The position numbers were made by a program, and so were the translations under genes. Below the pieces are notes generated by a model, which saw only the letters and a program-made list of their open reading frames with translations, ran no database searches and was not told the DNA's origin. A stretch of 64,000 nt of DNA from NCBI GenBank assembly GCA_016928165.1, contig JAFGLH010000150.1:1-64000 (forward strand), written 5' to 3'. The stretch is from Pirellulales bacterium (lineage in GTDB: Bacteria > Planctomycetota > Planctomycetia > Pirellulales > Thermoguttaceae). Positions 47,095 to 55,599 of this stretch are shown in pieces (the first letter of the stretch is position 1; the number at the start of each line of letters is the position of its first letter).

Positions 47095-47152
47095 AGCCCG
47101 AAGCGCAAGCAAGGGACGTACCTTGCGGGTTCCTCGCTTGCGCGTCGGGCTA
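47095..47152. repeat. palindromic element family H, inverted pair
   Basis: AGCCCGAAGCGCAAGCAAGGGA ... TCCTCGCTTGCGCGTCGGGCTA. Confidence 0.75.
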
Positions 47153-47187
47153 GCGCTGATCTTTTCCCCGCCGACCACTCCCACGGT

Positions 47188-48399
47188 TTGCCTCTCTCGC
47201 GTATAATTGAACGGTTACAGAAGATGCGACGCAGCGAAATCCTCAATTGGCTCCGAGAAACCGATGCCGGCCGGCTGGAAGAACTCTGGCGGCTGGCCGA
47301 CCGAACGCGGCAACAATACGTCGGCGGCGAGGTTCATCTGCGCGGACTTATCGAGCTTTCCAACCATTGCGTCAGGCTCTGCGGCTACTGCGGCCTGCGG
47401 GCCGGAAACACCGCTCTGCAAAGATACCGCATGTCCGACGACGAGGTGCTCGATTGCGCCCGGCGGGCCGTCGAATACGGCTACGGAACCGTGGTGCTCC
47501 AGTCGGGCGAAGACCCGCTTTTGACCCGCGAGCGCATGAGCGGTTTGATCCGGCGAATCAAGGCCGAGACGCCGATGGCCGTCACGCTTAGCCTTGGCGA
47601 GCGAGCGGACGACGAGTTGGCCGAGTGGCGCCGCGCTGGGGCCGACCGCTACCTGCTGCGGTTCGAGACCTCCAACCGGGAATTATTCGCGCGGATCCAT
47701 CCGCCCAGGGCCGACCAAATCTCCCTTCTCCCGCAAGCGGGAGAAGGGTCGGTGTTTAGAACGGCCGCTAAACGAAACAATCGACTGGCGATCTTGGAAA
47801 CGCTCCGAGACTTGGGTTACGAGGTCGGCAGCGGCGCGATGATCGGCATCCCAGGACAAACATACGACGACCTGGCCGACGACATTGAACTGTTCGGTCG
47901 ATTGGATTTGGACATGGTCGGCGTCGGTCCGTATTTGCGCCATCCCAAAACCCCGCTGGCCGATCGGCGCAACTGGCCCGAGGCGCCCGAGGGAGAACAA
48001 GTCCCGGTCGATGAAACGATGACTTGCAAAGTTGTCGCCTTGACGCGGCTGGCATGTCCTCGCGCGAACATCCCGGCCACCACGGCGCTGGCGACGCTAA
48101 ACACCGCAAACGGGCGGGAATTGGGGCTGGCGCGCGGGGCCAACGTGGTGATGCCAAACGTTACTCCCAAGAAATACCGTATACTATATGAGATTTATCC
48201 CGACAAAGCCTGCATCGCCGAGACCGGTCGAGAGTGTCGCCGATGCCTGATTGAGCGGATCGAGGCCCTCGGTCGCCGTCTCGGCTCGGGCAGAGGCGAT
48301 TCGCCCAATTATCAACAACGTTCGGCGGCCGACGGCGCCGGTCGGGGTGGCGGTCCAACTGCCGCTCCAACGAGAGAAATGCGAGGAAAAAAATGTTGA
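47188..48399 (+). CDS. hydE: [FeFe]-hydrogenase H-cluster radical SAM maturase HydE
   Basis: Radical SAM CVRLCGYCGLRAGN; GYGTVVLQSGEDP; GYEVGSGAMIGIPGQTYDDLADDI; start could be the in-frame ATG at 47224. Confidence 0.92.
   Translation: MPLSRIIERLQKMRRSEILNWLRETDAGRLEELWRLADRTRQQYVGGEVHLRGLIELSNHCVRLCGYCGLRAGNTALQRYRMSDDEVLDCARRAVEYGYGTVVLQSGEDPLLTRERMSGLIRRIKAETPMAVTLSLGERADDELAEWRRAGADRYLLRFETSNRELFARIHPPRADQISLLPQAGEGSVFRTAAKRNNRLAILETLRDLGYEVGSGAMIGIPGQTYDDLADDIELFGRLDLDMVGVGPYLRHPKTPLADRRNWPEAPEGEQVPVDETMTCKVVALTRLACPRANIPATTALATLNTANGRELGLARGANVVMPNVTPKKYRILYEIYPDKACIAETGRECRRCLIERIEALGRRLGSGRGDSPNYQQRSAADGAGRGGGPTAAPTREMRGKKC
47721..47773. repeat. composite palindromic insert (family C plus half of family E) inside hydE
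   Basis: CCCTTCTCCCGC-AA-GCGGGAGAAGGG (47723-47748) followed by GTTTAGAACGGCCGCTAAAC (47754-47773). Confidence 0.8.
48341..48371. repeat. palindromic element family D half-unit in hydE 3' end
   Basis: GTCGGGGTGGCGGTCCAACTGCCGCTCCAAC, similar to GTTGGGGTGGCAGTTGTACTGCCACCCCAAC. Confidence 0.65.
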
Positions 48400-49817
48400 G
48401 CCTCATCGACCGCCGCAAACTCAGCCGCAGCGCGCACGACTTCATCGACGAAAATCGGTTGCACTCGCTCTTGGACCTTCGCGTCGGGCCGGAGCGGCTC
48501 GACGACGTGATCGCCAAAAGCATGTCGAAGCAGCCGCTGTCGGTCGACGAAACGGCCGTCCTGCTGGCCGCCGACCGGCCGGAGATGGTCGAAAAAATCT
48601 ACGACGCCGCCCGGCGGCTGAAGCAAGACGTTTACGGCAACCGAATCGTGTTGTTCGCCCCGTTGTACGTGGGCAACGAATGCACCAACGATTGCCAATA
48701 CTGCGCGTTCCGCCGCTCGAATCCCGACGTGGTCCGCCGCACGTTGGACGAAGACGAACTTCGGCAACAGGTGCTGGCCTTGGAACGCAAGGGGCACAAG
48801 CGGCTGATCCTCGTCTTCGGCGAGCACCCGCACTACGACGCCGACTTCATCGCCGACTGCGTCCGCCACGTCTACGCCACGCGGACCGGCCGGGGCGAAA
48901 TCCGCCGCCTGAACATCAACGCCGCCCCGCTCGACCACGACGGCTACCGTATCGTCAAGGAGGCCGGCATCGGCACCTACCAAATCTTCCAAGAAACCTA
49001 CCACCACGATACTTATCGCCGCGTCCATCCAGCCGATACCCGCAAGGGAAATTATCTCTGGCGGCTCGACGGCGTGGCCCGGGCGATGGAGGCCGAGTGC
49101 GACGACGTGGGAATCGGCGCCCTGTTCGGGCTGTACGACTGGCGGTTCGAGGTCCTCGGCTTGGTCGCCCACGCCCTGCACCTGCAAAAACACTACAACG
49201 TCGGCCCGCACACAATCAGCTTTCCCCGGCTGCGACCGGCGCTGGGAGTGAAACTGCACGAAACGCACCTGGTTGGCGACAAGGACTTCAAGCGCTTGGT
49301 GGCCATCATCCGCTTGGCGGTCCCATACACGGGCATGATCCTCACCGCCCGCGAGCCGGCCGAGATTCGCCGCGCGGTGCTCGGCTTCGGCGTTTCCCAG
49401 ATCGACGCCGGCAGCCGCATCGAATTGGGCGGATATACCGAAGTCGGCGACGCGCAAGTAATGGAGCGCGAGCAGTTCGAGTTGGGCGACATCCGCTCGC
49501 TGGACGTGGTGATGCGCGAGTTGCTGGTCGACGGCTACATTCCCAGTTTCTGCACGGCCTGCTACCGGCTGGGCCGCACCGGCGAGCATTTCATGGAGTT
49601 CGCCATCCCCGGCTTCATCCGCAACTTTTGCACGCCCAACGCGCTGACCACCTTGATGGAATACCTGGTCGACTATGCCTCGCCGGAGACGCGAAAAGCC
49701 GGCGAGGAAGCCGTCCGCCGCGAACTGGAAAAGCTGCCCGAGGGCGAACGCAAAAACCAGTTAAGGGACCGTTTGCGTCGGATCGCCGAGAGCGACGAAA
49801 GGGACTTGTATTTCTGA
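48393..49817 (+). CDS. hydG: [FeFe]-hydrogenase H-cluster radical SAM maturase HydG
   Basis: CTNDCQYCAFRRSN; C-terminal CX2CX22C CTACYRLGRTGEHFMEFAIPGFIRNFC. Confidence 0.95.
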   Translation: MLSLIDRRKLSRSAHDFIDENRLHSLLDLRVGPERLDDVIAKSMSKQPLSVDETAVLLAADRPEMVEKIYDAARRLKQDVYGNRIVLFAPLYVGNECTNDCQYCAFRRSNPDVVRRTLDEDELRQQVLALERKGHKRLILVFGEHPHYDADFIADCVRHVYATRTGRGEIRRLNINAAPLDHDGYRIVKEAGIGTYQIFQETYHHDTYRRVHPADTRKGNYLWRLDGVARAMEAECDDVGIGALFGLYDWRFEVLGLVAHALHLQKHYNVGPHTISFPRLRPALGVKLHETHLVGDKDFKRLVAIIRLAVPYTGMILTAREPAEIRRAVLGFGVSQIDAGSRIELGGYTEVGDAQVMEREQFELGDIRSLDVVMRELLVDGYIPSFCTACYRLGRTGEHFMEFAIPGFIRNFCTPNALTTLMEYLVDYASPETRKAGEEAVRRELEKLPEGERKNQLRDRLRRIAESDERDLYF

Positions 49818-49827
49818 CGGTGACCGC

Positions 49828-51081
49828 ATGAAAACCACCCCCAAGGGCCTCCGTCTGCACATCGGCATCTTCGGCCGCCGCAACGCAGGCAAGTCGTCGC
49901 TGCTCAACGCTATGACCAGGCAGGAAGTTTCGATCGTCTCGCCGGTCGCCGGAACCACCACCGATCCGGTGGAAAAGCCGATGGAGATGCTCCCCCTGGG
50001 ACCGGTCCTCTGGATCGACACCGCGGGAATCGACGACAGCGGCGCATTGGGAACACTACGCGTCGAGAAAACCCGTCGAATATTCGACCGCACGGACGTG
50101 GGCATCCTGGTCGTCGACGCCGGTTGCTGGAGCGATTTCGAGGAAGGGATGCTGCGCGAACTGCGCCAGCGAGACGTTCCGGTCATCGTCGCTTTCAACA
50201 AGTCGGACGTTGCCGGGCCGCCCGCGGCTTTGCGGGAGAAATTGCGGTTGGAAAACGTCCCTTTCGTCGAGACGGCGGCCAGCCTGGGACGGGGCGCGTT
50301 GGAGATGCGCGAGTCGTTGATCGGCGTCGTGCCCGAGGATTTTCTCAGCCCTCCGCCGCTGCTGTCCGATTTGGTTCCGGCGGGCGAAATGGCGGTCTTG
50401 GTGGTGCCGATCGACCTGGAGGCGCCCAAGGGCCGGCTGATCCTGCCGCAAGTGCAGGCGATACGCGACTTGCTCGACGGCGACGCCTACTGCGCGGTCG
50501 TTAAGGAGGACAAGTTGCCCGCCGCGCTGGAGCGTTTGAATCGACCTCCGGCGTTGGTGGTCACCGATTCGCAGGCCTTCCGCGAAGTCGCCGCCGACAC
50601 GCCGCCGGACGTGAAAATGACCTCCTTTTCGATTCTCATGGCGCGTCAGAAGGGAGACCTCTGCCAGTTCGTGGAAGGAGCGCTGGCCATTGACCGGCTC
50701 CGGGTGGGCGACCGCGTGTTGGTGGCCGAGGCGTGCACGCACCATCCGGTGACGGACGACATCGGCCGGGTGAAAATACCACGCTGGTTGAAGCGACGCG
50801 CCGGCGGCGAACTGGCCTTCGACACCGTGCAGGGGCACGATTTTCCCGACGATTTGAGCGGGTATCGGCTGGTGGTCCATTGCGGGGCCTGCATGTGGAA
50901 CCGCCGCGAGATGCTCGCGCGGATGACCCGATGCCGACGCGAGGGGGTGCCGATCTGCAACTACGGCGTGACGATCGCCTACACGTTCGGAATTCTGGAA
51001 CGTGCGTTGGCCCCCTTTCCCGACGCATTAAAGGCGTTCCGAGCGGCAAGCATGTCGGGAATGGCCGAGGCGGCCCCGTAA
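49828..51081 (+). CDS. hydF: [FeFe]-hydrogenase H-cluster maturation GTPase HydF
   Basis: G1 GRRNAGKSSLLNAM; SPVAGTTTDPVEKPMEMLPLGPVLWIDTAGIDD; cluster ligands CTHH...HCGAC. Confidence 0.95.
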   Translation: MKTTPKGLRLHIGIFGRRNAGKSSLLNAMTRQEVSIVSPVAGTTTDPVEKPMEMLPLGPVLWIDTAGIDDSGALGTLRVEKTRRIFDRTDVGILVVDAGCWSDFEEGMLRELRQRDVPVIVAFNKSDVAGPPAALREKLRLENVPFVETAASLGRGALEMRESLIGVVPEDFLSPPPLLSDLVPAGEMAVLVVPIDLEAPKGRLILPQVQAIRDLLDGDAYCAVVKEDKLPAALERLNRPPALVVTDSQAFREVAADTPPDVKMTSFSILMARQKGDLCQFVEGALAIDRLRVGDRVLVAEACTHHPVTDDIGRVKIPRWLKRRAGGELAFDTVQGHDFPDDLSGYRLVVHCGACMWNRREMLARMTRCRREGVPICNYGVTIAYTFGILERALAPFPDALKAFRAASMSGMAEAAP

Positions 51082-51229
51082 TCAGGGGGGAAGCCGCTTC
51101 GCCCTGCCGCGGCCGCCGCGGAACGATGTAAAATCGGGCTTGCGGCCGCCGAGCGTTGCCGCTATTCTTCGTCCTCTTTTCTTGCTCTTGCGGTATCCCC
51201 TTTACGCGCTTCACACGCGAGGTGGTTCG

Positions 51230-51886
51230 ATGGCTCGCCCCCCCATTCGTCGCAGTCTGATTTTACTGACAATCCTGGCGATTGCCGCCTTGCCGGCCGC
51301 CGGGTGTCAAAGCGTCATGCTGACCGCCATGTATCTGATTAAAGGCACGGACGTCGATCCCGAGTACAAGGGCTTGAAGGGCAAGAAGGTGGCCGTCGTC
51401 TGCCGGCCGCTGGTCTCCTTGCAATATCGCAACGCGAACGTCGGTCGCGACCTGGCCGAGAAAATCACCCGCCTGCTGCAAGCGAAGGTGCCCAAAATTA
51501 AAACCGTGGATCAGCAGACAGTCGCCCAGTGGCTCGACGAAAATACCTGGGACGAGTACGTCGAGGTGGGCAAGGCCCTCGACGTGGACGCGATCGTGGG
51601 CATCGACCTCGAGGGGTTCGATATTTTCCAGGGGCAGACGCTTTATCAGGGAAAAGCCAACGCCGCGATCCAGGTCGTCGATTGCCGCGACGGCGGCAAG
51701 GTGGTATTTGAAAAGACTCTGCCGCAATCGGTCTATCCGCCTAACATTGGCATTCCCGCCTCAGAGCGGACGGAGGGTGGATTCCGCGCCGAGTTCGTGA
51801 CCGTGTTGGCCGACCAAATCGCCCGCCACTTCTATGCCCACGATCCCCACGCCGACATGGCCCTGGACGCCAAGGCGTTGGACTGA
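51230..51886 (+). CDS. lipoprotein, hypothetical
   Basis: Lipobox LPAAGCQS after signal peptide MARPPIRRSLILLTILAIAA. Confidence 0.7.
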   Translation: MARPPIRRSLILLTILAIAALPAAGCQSVMLTAMYLIKGTDVDPEYKGLKGKKVAVVCRPLVSLQYRNANVGRDLAEKITRLLQAKVPKIKTVDQQTVAQWLDENTWDEYVEVGKALDVDAIVGIDLEGFDIFQGQTLYQGKANAAIQVVDCRDGGKVVFEKTLPQSVYPPNIGIPASERTEGGFRAEFVTVLADQIARHFYAHDPHADMALDAKALD

Positions 51887-52131
51887 TGAGCGTTTAATGA
51901 CCCGGCTGCGGGCGGCCGTGCTCGTTTCACTCCAGTTCTCGTGACGCTAGACGTAATACGGGCCGCGCCGCCGGTGTTCCGGTCGTCTCCCCACGCTGCG
52001 ATGGGCGCGACCCCGCTCGATTTGACCGCATATTTTTGAGATTTTTTTCGGCACATAACCGCCATCGCCCAAATCATAATAGATAGGAAATGCCCATTTC
52101 GGATGGTCTCCTCTTTATGGGTGGGCGAGTA

Positions 52132-52677
52132 ATGTCGGCCGATATACTTCCAGTCTCCGACGGCGATGCGAAACACAACGAGTTCACTCGTTTGTTCACG
52201 GTAAACCAGCGGGCAATTTATCTCTATATCCGCTCGCTGGTGGCCAACGGCGCCGACGTGGACGAACTGTGGCAGGAAACGAACCTCGTGCTCTGGCAGC
52301 GGTTCGCCGATTACCGGCCGGGCACGAACTTCTTGGCTTGGGCGCGACGGATTGCCTACAACAAGGTCCTCAACTACCGCACGCGCCGCCGTCCGCCGCT
52401 CCAGTTCAGCGACGACTTCTTCCAGAAGCTGGCCGCTTCGGACCGCGTCTTCGATCAGCACTTGCCCTGGCTGGACGCCCTGAAACGCTGCGCCGAGAAA
52501 CTAACTCCGACCGATCGAGAACTGATCGAGCTTCGTTACAGCCCAAACGCCGACTGTAACATGGTGGCGAAAGCGCTCCGGCGGCCGATCCGGTCCGTTT
52601 ATAAGGCCGTCGGACGAATTCGGTCCTTATTGCTGGAGTGCATTCGGCGGGAAATCGCCAAGGAGGACCGCAAGTGA
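52132..52677 (+). CDS. ECF-type RNA polymerase sigma factor (planctomycete family)
   Basis: HNEFTRLFTVNQRAIYLYIRSLVANGADVDELWQETNLVLWQRFADYRPGTNFLAWARRIAYNKVLNYR; region 4 LTPTDRELIELRYSPNADCNMVAKALRRPIRSVYKAVGRIR. Confidence 0.92.
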   Translation: MSADILPVSDGDAKHNEFTRLFTVNQRAIYLYIRSLVANGADVDELWQETNLVLWQRFADYRPGTNFLAWARRIAYNKVLNYRTRRRPPLQFSDDFFQKLAASDRVFDQHLPWLDALKRCAEKLTPTDRELIELRYSPNADCNMVAKALRRPIRSVYKAVGRIRSLLLECIRREIAKEDRK

Positions 52678-54512
52678 CCGACCAGCGCGATCAATACCGC
52701 GATTTGGACGCCTTGCTGGCCGCCGTTTGTGACCGGACGGCTTCGCGGGAAAATATCCGGAGGATCGAGGCGCTGGCCGATCGGGCCGAAGGGCTTGACC
52801 ACGTTCTCGATTACCTGCAACTCGACGGACTGCTGCGCTGGGAGTTCGGCCTGGGCGCGGAAGAAACGGAAATGGGGGCCGAAGGACAAGCTCCCGGCAT
52901 GTCGGCACATTCGCCTTCTCTTCCGATTATCGTCCAGGCGTCCCCGGCGACGCAGACGCCGTGGTTCAGTCTCCAATCGCCGCTGGCCGCCGGAGCGTTC
53001 TCGTATGCGGTCGCCATTTTAATCGTATGCCTGATGTTGCTTGGGGCCTGGAAATACAAAATCAAGCATGATTATCGTGATTTCGCTCAAGACGATAGCC
53101 GCAGATCAACGACTTCCGGCGCATTGGAGCAACCGCAATTAGTCTTCGTCGGCCGCGTCATCGGCATGAAGGACTGCCGCTGGTCCGACCCCAACACCCG
53201 CACATACATCGGCGCGTCGGCGCCGCTGGGCCGCGAATACGCCCTGGCCTCCGGCCTGATGGAGGTTGCCTATAGCGGCGGCGCGAGAGTGATTCTCGAA
53301 GGCCCCTGTTCGTATAAGGTGGAATCCACCGCTGGCGGCTTTTTAGAGCGGGGCAAGCTGACGGCTAATATCAAAACTCAAAGCTCAAAGCCCAAAGCTC
53401 AAAGCTCCGAACACTCTCCCCTCTCCCCTCTCAACTTCCCACTTTTCTCCGTCCGCACTCCTACCGCGATCGTCACCGATCTGGGCACCGAGTTCGGCGT
53501 CGAGGTGGCCGAAAACGGCGAGACCGCCTCGCACGTCTTTCAAGGATCGGTGCAAGTGAAAATTCTCTCCTCTCCCGCAAGCGGGAGAGGGGCCGGGGGT
53601 GAGGGCGGCCTGGTCCTACTTGCCGCCGGCGAGTCGATCATCGTGAGTAGGGTGCGTGCCGGCACGCACCATGACTCCGCGACGGGTGGCGCCGGCTCAG
53701 CCAGTGGCACACTGCGTTTCACGCAACCCGCAACTCCGCCCGAGTTCGTCCGACAAATCCCGCAACCGCCGACGGCATCTTATGGGTCCATGCCGATCAT
53801 GGACTCGGCGGATTTCGCCTGGAAATATGAAATGGACGTCGATCCGACCGCGCAAGATTTGGACGCTAATCCCGGTCCCGACTGGAGACTGCACCGTGGA
53901 GTCGTGCAAGTCGGCGGCGACGGGATCGTGACGTTGGCGTATTTGGACGATCATTCCGGTTGCTTGATCAGCGCCGGACCCGGCGATTCAGAACACTCGC
54001 CAAGCCACGTCTGGAACAACGTCGGCGACGACACCGGTTACACGGTCGAACTGCGCGTCAAGGCCGGCGGAACGACTGATTGGCATGGATATACCCTGGG
54101 GCTGTACTTCACGGCCGTCGATTCCACGACCGATAAATCCTCGGTGGCGGTCATCGCCAATGAATGTACGTTGTGGGACCACACGTCGAAATATCTCGTC
54201 GACAACAACCGCAACGACGATGATTTCCACGTCTTCCGCGTTGCCCAGGAACCGAACGGCGGAAAATATCTCGTGTGGCGCGACGGCGTTTTGATTCGGC
54301 TTTCGGAAGGCTTTCAAACAACAAATTGGAACCGAGTCCAATTCGGCGACATGGGCGCCCGCGGCGGTCCGAACGTGGTCGATTACGTCCGCATCACCAC
54401 CGGCGCGTACGCGCCGCCGAAGCGGACAACGCCTATTCCTTCTTCCACGGAGTTTGAAAAAATGAAAGGAGGTACTTATCGGGGGAAAGCTGAAAGTGGG
54501 CGCTCGTCATGA
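52674..54512 (+). CDS. FecR-like / LamG-like anti-sigma-type membrane protein
   Basis: GTG start overlapping the sigma stop; TM; FecR core LFSVRTPTAIVTDLGTEFGVEVAENGETASHVFQGSVQVKI; LamG-like C-terminal domain. Confidence 0.85.
   Translation: MTDQRDQYRDLDALLAAVCDRTASRENIRRIEALADRAEGLDHVLDYLQLDGLLRWEFGLGAEETEMGAEGQAPGMSAHSPSLPIIVQASPATQTPWFSLQSPLAAGAFSYAVAILIVCLMLLGAWKYKIKHDYRDFAQDDSRRSTTSGALEQPQLVFVGRVIGMKDCRWSDPNTRTYIGASAPLGREYALASGLMEVAYSGGARVILEGPCSYKVESTAGGFLERGKLTANIKTQSSKPKAQSSEHSPLSPLNFPLFSVRTPTAIVTDLGTEFGVEVAENGETASHVFQGSVQVKILSSPASGRGAGGEGGLVLLAAGESIIVSRVRAGTHHDSATGGAGSASGTLRFTQPATPPEFVRQIPQPPTASYGSMPIMDSADFAWKYEMDVDPTAQDLDANPGPDWRLHRGVVQVGGDGIVTLAYLDDHSGCLISAGPGDSEHSPSHVWNNVGDDTGYTVELRVKAGGTTDWHGYTLGLYFTAVDSTTDKSSVAVIANECTLWDHTSKYLVDNNRNDDDFHVFRVAQEPNGGKYLVWRDGVLIRLSEGFQTTNWNRVQFGDMGARGGPNVVDYVRITTGAYAPPKRTTPIPSSTEFEKMKGGTYRGKAESGRSS
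53372..53450. repeat. short tandem/low-complexity tract inside FecR-like CDS
   Basis: CAAAACTCAAAGCTCAAAGCCCAAAGCTCAAAGCTC followed by CTCTCCCCTCTCCCCTCTC. Confidence 0.8.
53569..53605. repeat. palindromic element family C inside FecR-like CDS
   Basis: CCTCTCCCGC-AA-GCGGGAGAGG then GGCCGGGGGTGAGGG. Confidence 0.8.
53651..53670. repeat. palindromic element family B inside FecR-like CDS
   Basis: GGTGCGTGCCGGCACGCACC, perfect 20-bp palindrome. Confidence 0.85.
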
Positions 54513-54576
54513 GTTCCCATTAAACGGTTAGAGAATAATTTTTGTATGTTTCACCTTTTTTTTGGAGAGACGAATC

Positions 54577-55440
54577 ATGTCAAGCAAGTACTATCTGTTC
54601 GTGTTGCTGATCGTGGCGCTGGCGGCGTGCCCGGCCTCCGCCTACATCATCAATGAAACCGACAACACCCCGTTGTTTTTCGACGATTTCGATTCGCAAC
54701 CGGCCGCCAACGTGTCGCACATCGCCTATCCCGACACCGCCACCGCGGGCCAACCGGTTTCCGCAAACGTCCTCTACGGCGGTTACTACGATTACAATTA
54801 TGGCGGCAGCGGCTGGGGCGCCGGCGGCATGACGCCGAATCGCTATATCCAGGTCACGGATCACAATGACGTGGGCATGGGAGGCGATGATCCGGGGGCG
54901 TACGCCGGATCGAATTACCTGCGACACTACCGCGGGTCTGATACCGCCGGCTATATGGCACAGATCGTTCAAACACCCCAAGATGCCGGCGATCTTATTC
55001 ACTGGGAAATGATGTATTACATTTCGGAAGTCGCGAACGGCAGCGCGCTAACATACTTCCGAAACTTCAATACCAGTAAAATTGCATTTTACTTTGAAGC
55101 GGGAAAAGACGCGTCGGATAACCTGATAATCCGCAATAGCGCCACTACCGGGGTTGGAATATCCGGCATCACTTACGAAATCGATAAGTGGCAAAAGTGG
55201 GAGGTGGATTATGTCGTCGGCGCATCTACTTACTCGCTGACCGTTGACGGCACAACGGTATCGGGGATTTCCGTTTCCGATAGCACCGCTGGATTCAACG
55301 CCGTGTCCTATGGCATGTTCGCGAGCAATTACAACAACGGCCCATGGCACATGGACGAGGTGCCCGAGCCGTCGACGCTGGCGCTGTTGGGCTGTGGTCT
55401 GATCGGACTGCTGGCTTACGCCTGGAGAAAGCGCAAGTAA
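54577..55440 (+). CDS. PEP-CTERM sorting-signal protein
   Basis: Signal peptide MSSKYYLFVLLIVALAACPASA and C-terminal VPEPSTLALLGCGLIGLLAYAWRKRK. Confidence 0.9.
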   Translation: MSSKYYLFVLLIVALAACPASAYIINETDNTPLFFDDFDSQPAANVSHIAYPDTATAGQPVSANVLYGGYYDYNYGGSGWGAGGMTPNRYIQVTDHNDVGMGGDDPGAYAGSNYLRHYRGSDTAGYMAQIVQTPQDAGDLIHWEMMYYISEVANGSALTYFRNFNTSKIAFYFEAGKDASDNLIIRNSATTGVGISGITYEIDKWQKWEVDYVVGASTYSLTVDGTTVSGISVSDSTAGFNAVSYGMFASNYNNGPWHMDEVPEPSTLALLGCGLIGLLAYAWRKRK

Positions 55441-55511
55441 AACGGAATTCATTCCGTTCGTTTTTGAAATGATCGTTGGGGGGGTGGTTTAACCACCCCC
55501 CCAACTGAAAA

Positions 55512-55556
55512 TACTCCCCTCTCCCGTAAACGGGAGAGGGGTCGGGGAGAGGGCGG
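55512..55556. repeat. palindromic element family C, intergenic
   Basis: CTCCCCTCTCCCGTAAACGGGAGAGGGGTCGGGGAGAGGGC. Confidence 0.8.
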
Positions 55557-55599
55557 ATCGAATAACGACACACCGACATAATTCAATTGGATTTGTGTT

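Noticed and set aside
48251-49831. Long ORFs in alternative frames over hydG (48251-49831 + and 48312-49589 -)
   Set aside because: HydG frame carries all catalytic cysteines; the others are low-complexity shadow translations.
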